From Streptomyces camelliae (GTDB lineage Bacteria; Actinomycetota; Actinomycetes; Streptomycetales; Streptomycetaceae), in NCBI RefSeq assembly GCF_027625935.1, contig NZ_CP115300.1, positions 4,588,001-4,652,000 of the forward strand: a stretch of DNA of 64,000 nt, written 5' to 3'. How positions within the stretch are numbered: position 1 is the first letter of the stretch; every line of letters begins with the position of its first letter. A program made the translations under genes and the position numbers. Under the pieces are notes generated by a model that saw only the letters and a list, made by a program, of their open reading frames with translations, searched no databases and was not told the origin of the DNA. Shown piece after piece: positions 16,516 to 24,869 of the stretch.

Positions 16516-18024
16516 ATGACAGAGCCGTCCACACTTCATGAGCGATTTCGCGAGGTCGCGACCAGATGGCCGGACCGGTGCGCGGTGTCCGCGGGCAGTG
16601 ATGCGGTGACCTACGGCCGGCTCGGCGGGCTCGCCGACGAACTATCCGACGTCCTCACCGCGGAACTGAGTCCCGCCGAGGGGCTCGTCGCCCTCAGGAT
16701 CGGCCGGAGCGTGCGGGCTCCCGCGGCGATCCTGGGCGTCCTGCAGTCCGGCCGGGGCTACGTTCCGGTCGACCCGGACTACCCGGCCGCCCGTCAGCAG
16801 CACATCCTCCGCGACTCGGGGAGCGCCCTCGTCGTCACCGACAGCGGTGTCGCCGACGACGAGGTCCCGGTCGCCTCGGTCGGACCCTTCGTGATCGCCC
16901 GCAGGCCAGCCGCCCCGGACCGGGCCCGGGTGCCGGCCGGCACCGCGTACGTCATCTACACGTCGGGATCCACCGGGACACCCAAGGGCTGTCTGGTCGG
17001 GCACGAGCACGTACTCGGGCTCTTCGACGCGGCCGGGCAGGTCTTCGATTTCGGCCCGGACGACGTGTGGACCGTCTTTCACAGCTACAGCTTCGACTTC
17101 AGCGTCTGGGAGCTGTGGGGCGCGCTGCTGCACGGCGGCCGCGCCGTGATGGTCGGTCCCGCGGTTGCGGCCGACCCCGCGGCGTTCAAGACGCTGCTGG
17201 CCGAGGAATCCGTCAGTGTCCTCAATCAGGTCCCGTCGGTCTTCGGACTGCTGACCCAGGAGCTCGAACTCGCGCCCGTGGAGCTGCCGCGGCTGCGTCA
17301 TGTGATTTTCGGCGGTGAGGCGCTCCACGCGGACGACATCGGGCACTGGAACGCGGTCGCCGCCGCCCCGCGGGCGAGGCTCACGAACATGTACGGGATC
17401 ACGGAGACCACCGTGCATGTGACGTACTGCGAGCTGACGGGCGAACTGCTGGACGAAGCACCGGCGGGGACCACGCCCATCGGACGCGCCCTGCCCCATC
17501 TTGAGGTGACACTCGTGGACGACGACGGCGTTCCCGTACCCGACGGCGAACCGGGCGAGATATGGGTCAGCGGCGCCGGTGTGAGCCATGGATATCTCAA
17601 CCGTGACGCGTTGACCGCCGAGAAGTTCGTCACCGACGGCGGCAGAAGGTTCTACCGCAGTGGCGACCAGGCTGTCCGAAGGCCCGACGGGATGCTCTAT
17701 TACGTCGGAAGGAAGGACCAGCAGGTGAAACTGCGCGGCTTCCGCATCGAGCTCGGCGAGATCGAAGCGGCCCTGCGGGCCATGCCCGGCATCGGCTCGG
17801 CCGCCTGCGGGGTGGAGGAGAACCGCCACGGGGACAGGGTCCTCGTGGCCTATGTGGTACCAGCCGTGGGCACGCCTGCGAGCAGCAAGGACATACGCGA
17901 CGCGCTGGCAGCCGCCCTGCCGGCCCATCTGCGGCCGCAGCGCATCAAGTACCTCACGGAACTGCCGATCACCCCGCACGGGAAGCTCGACCGCACGGCT
18001 CTGCGCACCGCCGTCACCGCCTGA
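16516..18024 (+). CDS. free-standing threonine-type adenylation domain
   Basis: 502 residues with complete A cores: YTSGSTGTPKG near residue 145, GGEAL near 270, YGITETT near 293, YRSGD near 385, and LRGFRIELGEIE (A8). The A10 lysine is in PHGKLDR. No carrier or condensation domain is present. Pocket residues read against GrsA give DFWNIGMVHK, the standard threonine code. The ATG follows GGGAGA. It is the only plus-strand gene in the cluster, divergent from the NRPS operon. Its obvious partner is the second carrier of the A-T-C-T NRPS, which lacks an A domain (inference). Confidence 0.92.
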   Translation: MTEPSTLHERFREVATRWPDRCAVSAGSDAVTYGRLGGLADELSDVLTAELSPAEGLVALRIGRSVRAPAAILGVLQSGRGYVPVDPDYPAARQQHILRDSGSALVVTDSGVADDEVPVASVGPFVIARRPAAPDRARVPAGTAYVIYTSGSTGTPKGCLVGHEHVLGLFDAAGQVFDFGPDDVWTVFHSYSFDFSVWELWGALLHGGRAVMVGPAVAADPAAFKTLLAEESVSVLNQVPSVFGLLTQELELAPVELPRLRHVIFGGEALHADDIGHWNAVAAAPRARLTNMYGITETTVHVTYCELTGELLDEAPAGTTPIGRALPHLEVTLVDDDGVPVPDGEPGEIWVSGAGVSHGYLNRDALTAEKFVTDGGRRFYRSGDQAVRRPDGMLYYVGRKDQQVKLRGFRIELGEIEAALRAMPGIGSAACGVEENRHGDRVLVAYVVPAVGTPASSKDIRDALAAALPAHLRPQRIKYLTELPITPHGKLDRTALRTAVTA

Positions 18025-18032
18025 CGCGGTAC

Positions 18033-18060
18033 GCGGCCCCGGCTCCTGGTCCGGGGCCGC
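18033..18060. terminator. bidirectional hairpin between convergent genes
   Basis: Perfect 10-bp GC stem GCGGCCCCGG / CCGGGGCCGC with an 8-nt loop, placed 8 nt after the adenylase stop and 3 nt from the esterase stop. It can end transcripts from both sides. Confidence 0.8.
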
Positions 18061-18063
18061 ACA

Positions 18064-18906
18064 TCAGGCCTGAACCTCGCGGTGCAGCCGGTCGGCCGCG
18101 AACGCGAGCGAGAAGGGCAGGGACCGGTCCAGGAAGTGCAGGTCGTGCCCTCCTTCGCGCTCGTGGTACTCGAAGTCGATACCCGATTCCTCGATCTTCA
18201 GCGCCATGTGCCGGTTCATACCGATGATCCGGGCATAATCCTGCAACCCGACGTCGAAATACAGGGACAGATCGGGGACGACCGCCTGCAGATCAATCAT
18301 CCTGAAGGGGTCGTAGCGCAGCCGTACCAGGCTTCCCGGCGGTCCCCAGACCCGCTCGTGGGCCGCTGTCGAGGGAATGGCGGAATCCCGGTTCTGCCGT
18401 ACCTCTGAATAGGGGTCGCCCACTCTGAGTGGCGCTTCGAAGGCTCCGGCATGACTGATGACCGTGGAGAACAGACCCGGGTGCCTCAAGGCCTGCATCA
18501 GGGCAGTGGCCCCTCCCATGGAGAACCCGCCGATGGCCCTGCGCCCGCTTCTCGTGTATGCACCGAAATTCTCATCGACAAAGGACACCACCTCGCCGAT
18601 GAGATAGTCCTCGTATCTCAGTCCTTTGTGGTCGTTGATGAACCACCGACGGCCGCTCTCCGGAATCACGACCATGAGATCCAGGCCCGCGAGGTGCTCG
18701 ACCAGGCGAGTGCGCTGCAGCCAGGTCAGTCGGTTTCCGCCGAAGCCGTGCAGCAGGAACAGCACGGGAAGCGCAGAATTCGTCGCATTCGCCTGTGCAG
18801 GCCTGAGCACGCTGACCCGTTTGTCGCAGCCGAGTGCACGGCTCGGCCATTCCCACGTTTCCACCTCGTGCGACAAGAGCTTATATTTCTCTATGAGCCG
18901 GTACAC
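18064..18906 (-). CDS. esterase D / antigen-85-fold alpha/beta-hydrolase
   Basis: 280 residues, putative esterase family (PF00756 type). Features: LLHGFGGN oxyanion strand near residue 52, nucleophile elbow GGFSMGGAT near 125, and a late catalytic His in EGGHDLHF near 262. No signal peptide, so it is cytoplasmic. The start is a GTG only 4 nt after the stop of the proline-type adenylase, so it belongs to that operon. Members hydrolyse S-formylglutathione or esters, and some (antigen 85) are acyltransferases. In this operon it could release or transfer the carrier-bound acyl group. Confidence 0.8.
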   Translation of the reverse strand: MYRLIEKYKLLSHEVETWEWPSRALGCDKRVSVLRPAQANATNSALPVLFLLHGFGGNRLTWLQRTRLVEHLAGLDLMVVIPESGRRWFINDHKGLRYEDYLIGEVVSFVDENFGAYTRSGRRAIGGFSMGGATALMQALRHPGLFSTVISHAGAFEAPLRVGDPYSEVRQNRDSAIPSTAAHERVWGPPGSLVRLRYDPFRMIDLQAVVPDLSLYFDVGLQDYARIIGMNRHMALKIEESGIDFEYHEREGGHDLHFLDRSLPFSLAFAADRLHREVQA

Positions 18907-18910
18907 GCCG

Positions 18911-20581
18911 TCACCGTCTCTGTTTCCGGGCCGAACCGGGGCGTACCCGGCTCATGGTGATCCGGCTCTCCGCAAGAGCGGTCAGGGCCATGCGGTCGAT
19001 CTTTCCGGTGGAGGTGTACTCCAGGACCGGCAGAATCTCGATCAGGTCCGGGACCATATAGGCGGGCAGTGACTGACGGCAGTGGCGGCGCATGCCCCGC
19101 TCGTCCGTCACGGCGCCGGACGGCGAGGTGACGAAGGCGGCGAGGCGCGTATCGCCGGACGCCGCATCACCGACGGCCACGCATACGGCCTGGTCGACCG
19201 CGGGCAAGGACTCCAGGGCCGCCTCGATCTCCCCCAGCTCGACACGGTAGCCCTTGATCTTGACCAGGCTGTCGTTGCGGCCGATGAAGACATACCGCCC
19301 GTCGCTGGTGCGGCGCACGATGTCACCGGTGCGGTAGAAGCTCCCGTCGGGCTGATCGACGATCCGGCTCGCTGTCTTCGCCGGGTCGTTCCAATAGCCC
19401 TGCATGACCGATTCGCCGGAGATGCAGAGCTCTCCGGTCATTTCCCCGTCGTCGGGCAGCCTGGTCCGGTCTCCCTCAAGCAGGATCGCTCTGGCATAAG
19501 GGCACGGCTGTCCGATGGGCGGCGCCGCGCCGGCGGCCGCGCCGAAGTCCTCGTCCTCGACACGGTGAAAGGTGCAGACGTTCGTCTCGGTCGGGCCGTA
19601 CAGGTTGTAAAGGGCGGTCACCGTGGGCACCTTGTCCCGCAGCGCTCTCAGTTGGCGCGTGGGATAGGCCTCACCGGCGAAGGACACGACTCTCAACCGG
19701 GACGCCGCGAGGAACTCGGCGTTGTCCGCCTCGACCATTCTGCGCAACGCGCTCGGTACCGAGTACCAGATCGAGATCTTCTCGTCGGCGACGAACCGGT
19801 TCAGGGCCGCGCCGAGGCCTTGCCAGCTCTCCGGAACCAGCGACACGCACGCACCCGCAGCCACGGCCACGAAGACATCGAGGATGGACAGGTCGAAGTG
19901 GAGCGGGGCATGACTGGCCAGCACGTCCACGGACGTCACATCGAACTCGCTCCTCGCCCAGTCGACGAACGCGCGGGCGTTCCCGTGTGACAGGGTCACG
20001 CCCTTGGGCGTGCCGGTCGAGCCCGACGTGTACAGGATGTAGGCCACATCGTCGGGGTCCGGCCCCGCGAGGGTGCGCGGTGTCCGCGTACCGCGGGCGA
20101 GCGCATCGGCCCAGGATGCCACGGAGAGATCGTCCGGTGTCTGCCCGGGATCCTCGCCGACGACGAGAACGGAGAGCGAGGACAGCACGTCGGGCCTGGC
20201 CGCACGGAGCGTCTCGACTCTGTCCATGGTCGTGATCAGCCACGTCATACCGCAATCGGCGATGATGGTGGCCGCCCGCCGGACGGGCGCGGTCGGATCG
20301 ACCGGCACATAGGCCCCGCCGCTCCGGAGCACCGCGTGGATGGCGGCCACCGCTTCGATCGACTTGTTCAGCCAGATCCCCACGCGCATGGTTCCGCCCT
20401 GGCCGCGGCCGGCCAGGGTGCCCGCCACCAGATCGCTGATCTCGTCCAGTTCGGCATAGCTGATCTGCCGGCTCTTTTCCTTGACGGCGATCTTGTCGGG
20501 GGTGTCCCGCACGGATTTTCTCAGGAGGTCCACCAGGGTTCCGGCGGCTGTTGAAGGTGACCGCTCCATGAACCGCTTCAC
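18911..20581 (-). CDS. stand-alone adenylase of the prolyl-AMP ligase (PltF/RedM/CloN4) type
   Basis: 556 residues, a complete A domain without carrier: YTSGSTGTPKG near residue 185, NLYGPTETN, YRTGDIV, and STGKIDR at A10. Pocket residues read against GrsA give DLLYSALVCK. That is one change from DLLYLALVCK, which I recall for L-proline adenylases of pyrrole pathways. The GTG start overlaps the dehydrogenase stop (GTGA), so it is coupled to the enzyme that would act next. With the free carrier at 23115 this forms the activation step of a prolyl-S-carrier pathway. Substrate is well supported but not proven. Confidence 0.85.
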   Translation of the reverse strand: MKRFMERSPSTAAGTLVDLLRKSVRDTPDKIAVKEKSRQISYAELDEISDLVAGTLAGRGQGGTMRVGIWLNKSIEAVAAIHAVLRSGGAYVPVDPTAPVRRAATIIADCGMTWLITTMDRVETLRAARPDVLSSLSVLVVGEDPGQTPDDLSVASWADALARGTRTPRTLAGPDPDDVAYILYTSGSTGTPKGVTLSHGNARAFVDWARSEFDVTSVDVLASHAPLHFDLSILDVFVAVAAGACVSLVPESWQGLGAALNRFVADEKISIWYSVPSALRRMVEADNAEFLAASRLRVVSFAGEAYPTRQLRALRDKVPTVTALYNLYGPTETNVCTFHRVEDEDFGAAAGAAPPIGQPCPYARAILLEGDRTRLPDDGEMTGELCISGESVMQGYWNDPAKTASRIVDQPDGSFYRTGDIVRRTSDGRYVFIGRNDSLVKIKGYRVELGEIEAALESLPAVDQAVCVAVGDAASGDTRLAAFVTSPSGAVTDERGMRRHCRQSLPAYMVPDLIEILPVLEYTSTGKIDRMALTALAESRITMSRVRPGSARKQRR

Positions 20582-21702
20582 CTCATTCCGAGCTTCGCCG
20601 CTATGACAGATCTCTGCATGTCCGAGGTCCCTGAGGAAATTCTGGTGCCGAGTGCGTCCCGGAGCCGTTCCTCGATCCCGGCTTCTTCCGTGTATCCGTA
20701 GCCGCCGAAGATCTGCATGGCGCCCTCGAACGTGGCGACCGCGGCCTCGCTGATGGCGAGCTTCACCATCTCCGGGTAACAGGACTCTTCGTTGTCCGCC
20801 AGTTCCCAGGCGGCCCGGTAGGTGAGGTTCCGGGCTGCTTCCAGCCTCAGCCGCAGGTCGACGATCCGGTTCGTCACCGACTGGAAGGAGGAGATCCGGC
20901 GCCGGAACTGCCGCCGTGAGCGGGTCCGCTGCACACACTCTTCGAGCTGCGCCTCGATCGCGCCCAGCAAAGGGGCGAGCAGGAGGGTTCGTTCCCACGC
21001 CATCACCGAGGCGAAGATCTTCGACCCCTGCCTTTCCGCACCCAGCCGCCGGCTCTCGTCCACGACGCAGTCGTCGAGGACGACCTGGCCCCACCGGCAC
21101 GAGCGGAGCCCCATCTTCTGGTACTCGGCCTCGACCCTCAGCCCGGGATGGTCCCGCTCGACCAGGAACGCCGTCACTCCCGTGAACCCGAACTGCTTCC
21201 CGAGCGTTGCGTAGACGAGGAACACATCGGCCTGCGGCGCGTTCGTCACGAACCTCTTGCGTCCCGAAAGCCGATACGTCGTTCCGTCCTTGACGGCGGC
21301 TGCCTCCATGGCGAGCGCGTCGGAACCGGCCTCGGTCTCGGTGATGGCGTGCGCGCCGGTCAGCTTCCCGCTCGCCAGGCCCGGCAGGTACGTCGCCTTC
21401 TGCTGCGGCGTACCGAACTTCACGATCGGGTGCTGTACGGCCCACATGTGAGCGCCGGCCGAGACAAGCAGCCCGATGTCCCGGCAGCCGTATCCGAGCC
21501 CTTCGAGGGCGAAGGCACAGGTGAGCGGGGAGTGGCCCAGACCGCCATAGTCGACAGGCACCGGCAGCGCCATGACCTGGCCGGCAGCGAGCGCCTCCCA
21601 GTCCGCTCCGCCCTCGCCCGGCTGCCCGGGAGCGAGCGAACCGCCGTGCTCGCGGAGGCGGTTGTACAGCGCGAGCTGCTCCGCGGACCACTCAAGATTC
21701 AC
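20578..21702 (-). CDS. acyl-CoA-dehydrogenase-fold flavoprotein, prolyl-carrier dehydrogenase (PltE/RedW) type
   Basis: 374 residues, full acyl-CoA dehydrogenase fold: ITETEAGSDA (FAD/substrate loop) near residue 120, and GGYGYTEE and SSGTSDMQR near the C-terminus. The Glu of the usual EGT motif (the base in medium-chain enzymes) is Ser here. A Glu in AWERTLLL near residue 237 could replace it, as in isovaleryl-CoA and prolyl-carrier dehydrogenases. Next to a proline-type adenylase and a free carrier, it likely oxidises prolyl-S-carrier toward pyrrole-2-carboxyl or a dehydroproline. The start is a GTG overlapping the TrpB-like gene by 11 nt. Confidence 0.83.
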   Translation of the reverse strand: MNLEWSAEQLALYNRLREHGGSLAPGQPGEGGADWEALAAGQVMALPVPVDYGGLGHSPLTCAFALEGLGYGCRDIGLLVSAGAHMWAVQHPIVKFGTPQQKATYLPGLASGKLTGAHAITETEAGSDALAMEAAAVKDGTTYRLSGRKRFVTNAPQADVFLVYATLGKQFGFTGVTAFLVERDHPGLRVEAEYQKMGLRSCRWGQVVLDDCVVDESRRLGAERQGSKIFASVMAWERTLLLAPLLGAIEAQLEECVQRTRSRRQFRRRISSFQSVTNRIVDLRLRLEAARNLTYRAAWELADNEESCYPEMVKLAISEAAVATFEGAMQIFGGYGYTEEAGIEERLRDALGTRISSGTSDMQRSVIAAKLGMR

Positions 21703-23062
21703 TGCCGTGCCCCCGCTCGTCCCGCGCCCTGGTGAGCTTCTCGATGGCCTGGTCGACTTCGAGCTCCGTCGCCGAGTCGTCGCCGAGAAGGCCGTTCATG
21801 TACTTCTCGTAGGCGCCGAGATCCATGAGTCCATGGCCGCTCAGATTGAACAGAATCGTCTCTGTCGAACCGCTCTCGCGGGCCCGTACGGCCCGGTCGA
21901 TGGCGTGCTTGATGGCGTGGGCGGACTCCGGTGCCGGGATGATCTGTTCGGCGCGGGCGAACGTCACACCCGCCTCGAAGATCTCGTTCTGCGCGTACGC
22001 GACGGCCTCAACCAGGTTCTCGTGGTACATCCAGCTGATCACGGGAGCCGCGCCGTGGTATCGCAGCCCTCCGGCGTGGATGGGCGACGGCATGAAGTCG
22101 TTCCCCAGCGTGTACATCTTGGACATCGGGGTGTTGCCCAGGGCGTCGTGGTGGTCCCAGGTGTAGACACCCCGCGTCAGTTTCGGACAGGACTTCGGCT
22201 CGACCGCGACCAGCCGAGTCTTCCGGCCCGTCTCGACCGACGCGCGGTAGAACGGGAACGCGAGGCCGGCGAAGTTGCTCCCGGCACCGATCGCCCCGAT
22301 CACGGTGTCCGGGAATTCGCCTCTCTCCGCCATCTGGACGAGCGCTTCCTCACCGATGACTGTCTGGTGCAGCAGCACGTGGTTGTCGCCGCTTCCCGCG
22401 GAGTAGCGGACGCCGTCCCCTTCGTTGGCGTACTCATGCGCCTCGGAACTGGCCACCGACAGGCTCCCCGGGCAGTCGGGGTCCTCCAGAAGAATCGTTC
22501 GCCCGGCCTCGGTGTGGACGCTGGGGCTGGGGATGACCTTCGCGCCATTGAGTTCCATCATCAATCGGCGGTAGGGCTTCTGTTCGTAACTGCACTTCAC
22601 CATGTAGACGGTGCAGTCCATGCCGTACGACTTGCACGCCATCGCCAGCGCCGTGCCCCACTGCCCGGCGCCGGTCCCGGTCACCAGCTCGCGTATCCCG
22701 GCCTTCTTGTAGTAATAGGCCTGGGCAATAGCCGAGTTCAGCTTGTGGCTACCGGAAGGGCTGACCCCCTCGTATTTGTAGTAGATCTTGGCAGGGGTAC
22801 CGAGCGCCTTCTCCAGCTTCCGGGCGCGCACCAGAGGCGTCGGCCGCCAGCGCTCGTACTCCGCCCGCACTTCGTCCGGAATCGCAATGAACGACTCTTT
22901 GCTCACGCTCTGCCGGTAGATCGAGAGAGGAAGCTGCGGCTGAACTCCGTGCCGCCCCGCCCGCTGGGCCGGCCTCCGCTCCTGGGGGATATATCCCGCC
23001 AGATCAGCGATCACGTTGTACCAGTGCGTCGGAACTCCGCTCCGAACTGCGTCTTCACTCAC
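21692..23062 (-). CDS. TrpB-like (TrpB2-type) fold-II PLP enzyme
   Basis: 456 residues. The PLP lysine lies in SGSHKLNSA near residue 115, then GTGAGQWG and IGAGSNFAG, and the Gly-rich phosphate loop. The long form, with an extended N-terminus and no TrpA partner, matches the TrpB2 branch of tryptophan synthase beta chains. Such enzymes add nucleophiles to an aminoacrylate made from (phospho)serine or act on other beta-substituted amino acids. The GTG start has AGGAGGAG 6-7 nt upstream; longer readings are less likely. It sits between the carrier and dehydrogenase genes of a pyrrole-like set, where known pathways lack it. Its product is unknown. Confidence 0.85.
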   Translation of the reverse strand: MSEDAVRSGVPTHWYNVIADLAGYIPQERRPAQRAGRHGVQPQLPLSIYRQSVSKESFIAIPDEVRAEYERWRPTPLVRARKLEKALGTPAKIYYKYEGVSPSGSHKLNSAIAQAYYYKKAGIRELVTGTGAGQWGTALAMACKSYGMDCTVYMVKCSYEQKPYRRLMMELNGAKVIPSPSVHTEAGRTILLEDPDCPGSLSVASSEAHEYANEGDGVRYSAGSGDNHVLLHQTVIGEEALVQMAERGEFPDTVIGAIGAGSNFAGLAFPFYRASVETGRKTRLVAVEPKSCPKLTRGVYTWDHHDALGNTPMSKMYTLGNDFMPSPIHAGGLRYHGAAPVISWMYHENLVEAVAYAQNEIFEAGVTFARAEQIIPAPESAHAIKHAIDRAVRARESGSTETILFNLSGHGLMDLGAYEKYMNGLLGDDSATELEVDQAIEKLTRARDERGHGSES

Positions 23063-23114
23063 TGCCACTCCTCCTTGCCGGGCCGGCTCGCCATCGGAAT
23101 CACTGTCGGTCGGG

Positions 23115-23372
23115 TCAGGCCACCTGTGCGGCCACCAGCCGGACCAGGCTTCCCACGTCGACGAGGTCGACCTGCATGAGTGCCTCGTCGTTGATCTCAC
23201 AGGAGAGATCAGTTTCGAGCCGCGTGATGAGTTCAAGGAGACTCAGCGAATCCAGGCCGATCGTGGACGAGTACAGAGGGACTTCGTCCGCTATGTCCTC
23301 CGGAGACAGCTCAAGGTCGAGAATATCGATGAGCTGGCGCCTGACCTGCATCGAAACTACGGAATCCGCCAC
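23115..23372 (-). CDS. free-standing acyl/peptidyl carrier protein
   Basis: 85 residues with GLDSLSLLEL near residue 40; the Ser is the phosphopantetheine attachment site. It is acidic and helical, in the size range of PltL/RedO-type carriers. The GTG start follows a GGGGG stretch. It is the first gene of an operon with a TrpB-like enzyme, an acyl-CoA-dehydrogenase-like enzyme, a proline-type adenylase and an esterase. It is the likely tether for prolyl and oxidised prolyl groups. Confidence 0.9.
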   Translation of the reverse strand: MADSVVSMQVRRQLIDILDLELSPEDIADEVPLYSSTIGLDSLSLLELITRLETDLSCEINDEALMQVDLVDVGSLVRLVAAQVA

Positions 23373-23613
23373 GGGGCCCCCTCAGGGACAATGGGCGTCG
23401 GAATCTGCTCCGACGCGAAACGGTCAAATTCGGCGGGCAGTGAGAAAGTGCTTGCCCCCTGCCTGTATTCGGCAGCCCTCGCGAACTACCCGCAAGAAAC
23501 CGCCAGCTTCCGATGCTGCACCCGGACCGTTCACTCGCACCAGCGCGCAAAGGGTTCCGGATCATGCAACTGCGTGATCCTGATCTGCCCAATTCCTGCG
23601 GGTACCGTTCGTC

Positions 23614-24840
23614 TCAGGCGCGCGCCACTGACGAGTCTTCCTGCACGATTGTTTTCTCCTTGCCCCGGACAAAAAGGAAAGCCGCCCCGGCGAGAACGAG
23701 TGCGGGTGCCGCGGCCAGGGCGAAGCTGGTGTGGAGCGGCAGGTTGGAGATGGCGAAGCCGATGGTCGCGGCTCCGGTGGTGTTGCCGGCGTTCACCGCC
23801 GTGTTCACCCAGGTCCCGGCCCGCACCCGGGCCTGCGGTGCCGCGGACTGGTTGGCGACGAGGTACGCGGCCGACAGTCCAGGGGATATACAGACCCCCG
23901 TGCAGAGCGCCATCAGCGCCAGCACCACGAGGTTCGGTGACAGTCCGGCCAGCCCGATGCCGATGGCCGGCCCGGCCACCAGTATCGGCAGCTGCTTGCG
24001 AGACGAGAGCTTCCAGTTCACCGCGCCGTAGGCCAGACCGCCGAGCGCGCTGCCTGCCGACAGGGCCGCGCTGCACCAGGCCACCGCGGCCCCCTGGTGG
24101 TGGAACCTGGCGAACGCCACCATCAGCAGGCTGACGGTGCCCAGGCAGAGACCGATACCGAGGGCGGCCAGGACCGGCTGGACGATCGCGCGTCCGACTC
24201 GCCCCGCCTCACCGCGCTCCTTGGCGTTGTGCGTCGCGGACCGCACCACGGGCGAGGTGACCAGTGCGGTCGTGCCGCAGGCCACCAGCGTCGCCGAAAG
24301 GAGCAGCCCGGCCGACGGTACGGCGACCGTGGCCACCAGCCCGGCGAGGAGCGGGCCGGCCAGGAACAAGACCTCTTCGGCCACGGTGTCGAGACTGAAG
24401 GCGCGGCGCAGCAGGTCCGGGGATTCGGGGATGAGTTCGTTCCACAGCGCCCGCATCGTCGGACCGAGAGGTGGTGCGCAGGATCCCGCGGCACCGGCGA
24501 CCCCGATGATCAGTGCGACGGACACACCGTGCCACCAGGTGGTGGCGCCGAGCATGGCGAGCAGGAGCGCGAAGACGAGCGCCATCGGCAGCAGCGCACG
24601 TCGCAGGCCGTGACGGTCGATCAGCCTGGCCCGCAACGGGGCGAGCAGGGTGGCCCCGGCGGCGAAGAGGGCCTCGGCGCCGCCGGCGACCGCGTACGAC
24701 CGGCCGCTGCCGGTCAGCGCGAGCATGAGGGAGAGCGGGGTGATGCCGTAACAGAGTCTGCCCACCAGCGCCGCCCCGAACGTGCGGGTCGCATGGGGGG
24801 TACGCAGGACGTCGACGTACGAAGGCGTACGCAGTTGCAT
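23614..24840 (-). CDS. MFS transporter (probable product exporter)
   Basis: 408 residues, about 12 hydrophobic segments in two halves, and the loop RLIDRHGLRRALLP near residue 75, typical of major facilitator drug exporters. The ATG is followed by a soluble N-terminus (MQLRTPSYVDVL) leading into the first helix. It lies 29 nt after the LuxR-type regulator gene and is probably co-transcribed with it. A second exporter gene at 32001 lies in the SagB operon. Confidence 0.85.
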   Translation of the reverse strand: MQLRTPSYVDVLRTPHATRTFGAALVGRLCYGITPLSLMLALTGSGRSYAVAGGAEALFAAGATLLAPLRARLIDRHGLRRALLPMALVFALLLAMLGATTWWHGVSVALIIGVAGAAGSCAPPLGPTMRALWNELIPESPDLLRRAFSLDTVAEEVLFLAGPLLAGLVATVAVPSAGLLLSATLVACGTTALVTSPVVRSATHNAKERGEAGRVGRAIVQPVLAALGIGLCLGTVSLLMVAFARFHHQGAAVAWCSAALSAGSALGGLAYGAVNWKLSSRKQLPILVAGPAIGIGLAGLSPNLVVLALMALCTGVCISPGLSAAYLVANQSAAPQARVRAGTWVNTAVNAGNTTGAATIGFAISNLPLHTSFALAAAPALVLAGAAFLFVRGKEKTIVQEDSSVARA

Positions 24841-24869
24841 CGCGAATGTTCCTTGTCCAGAGTATGCGG

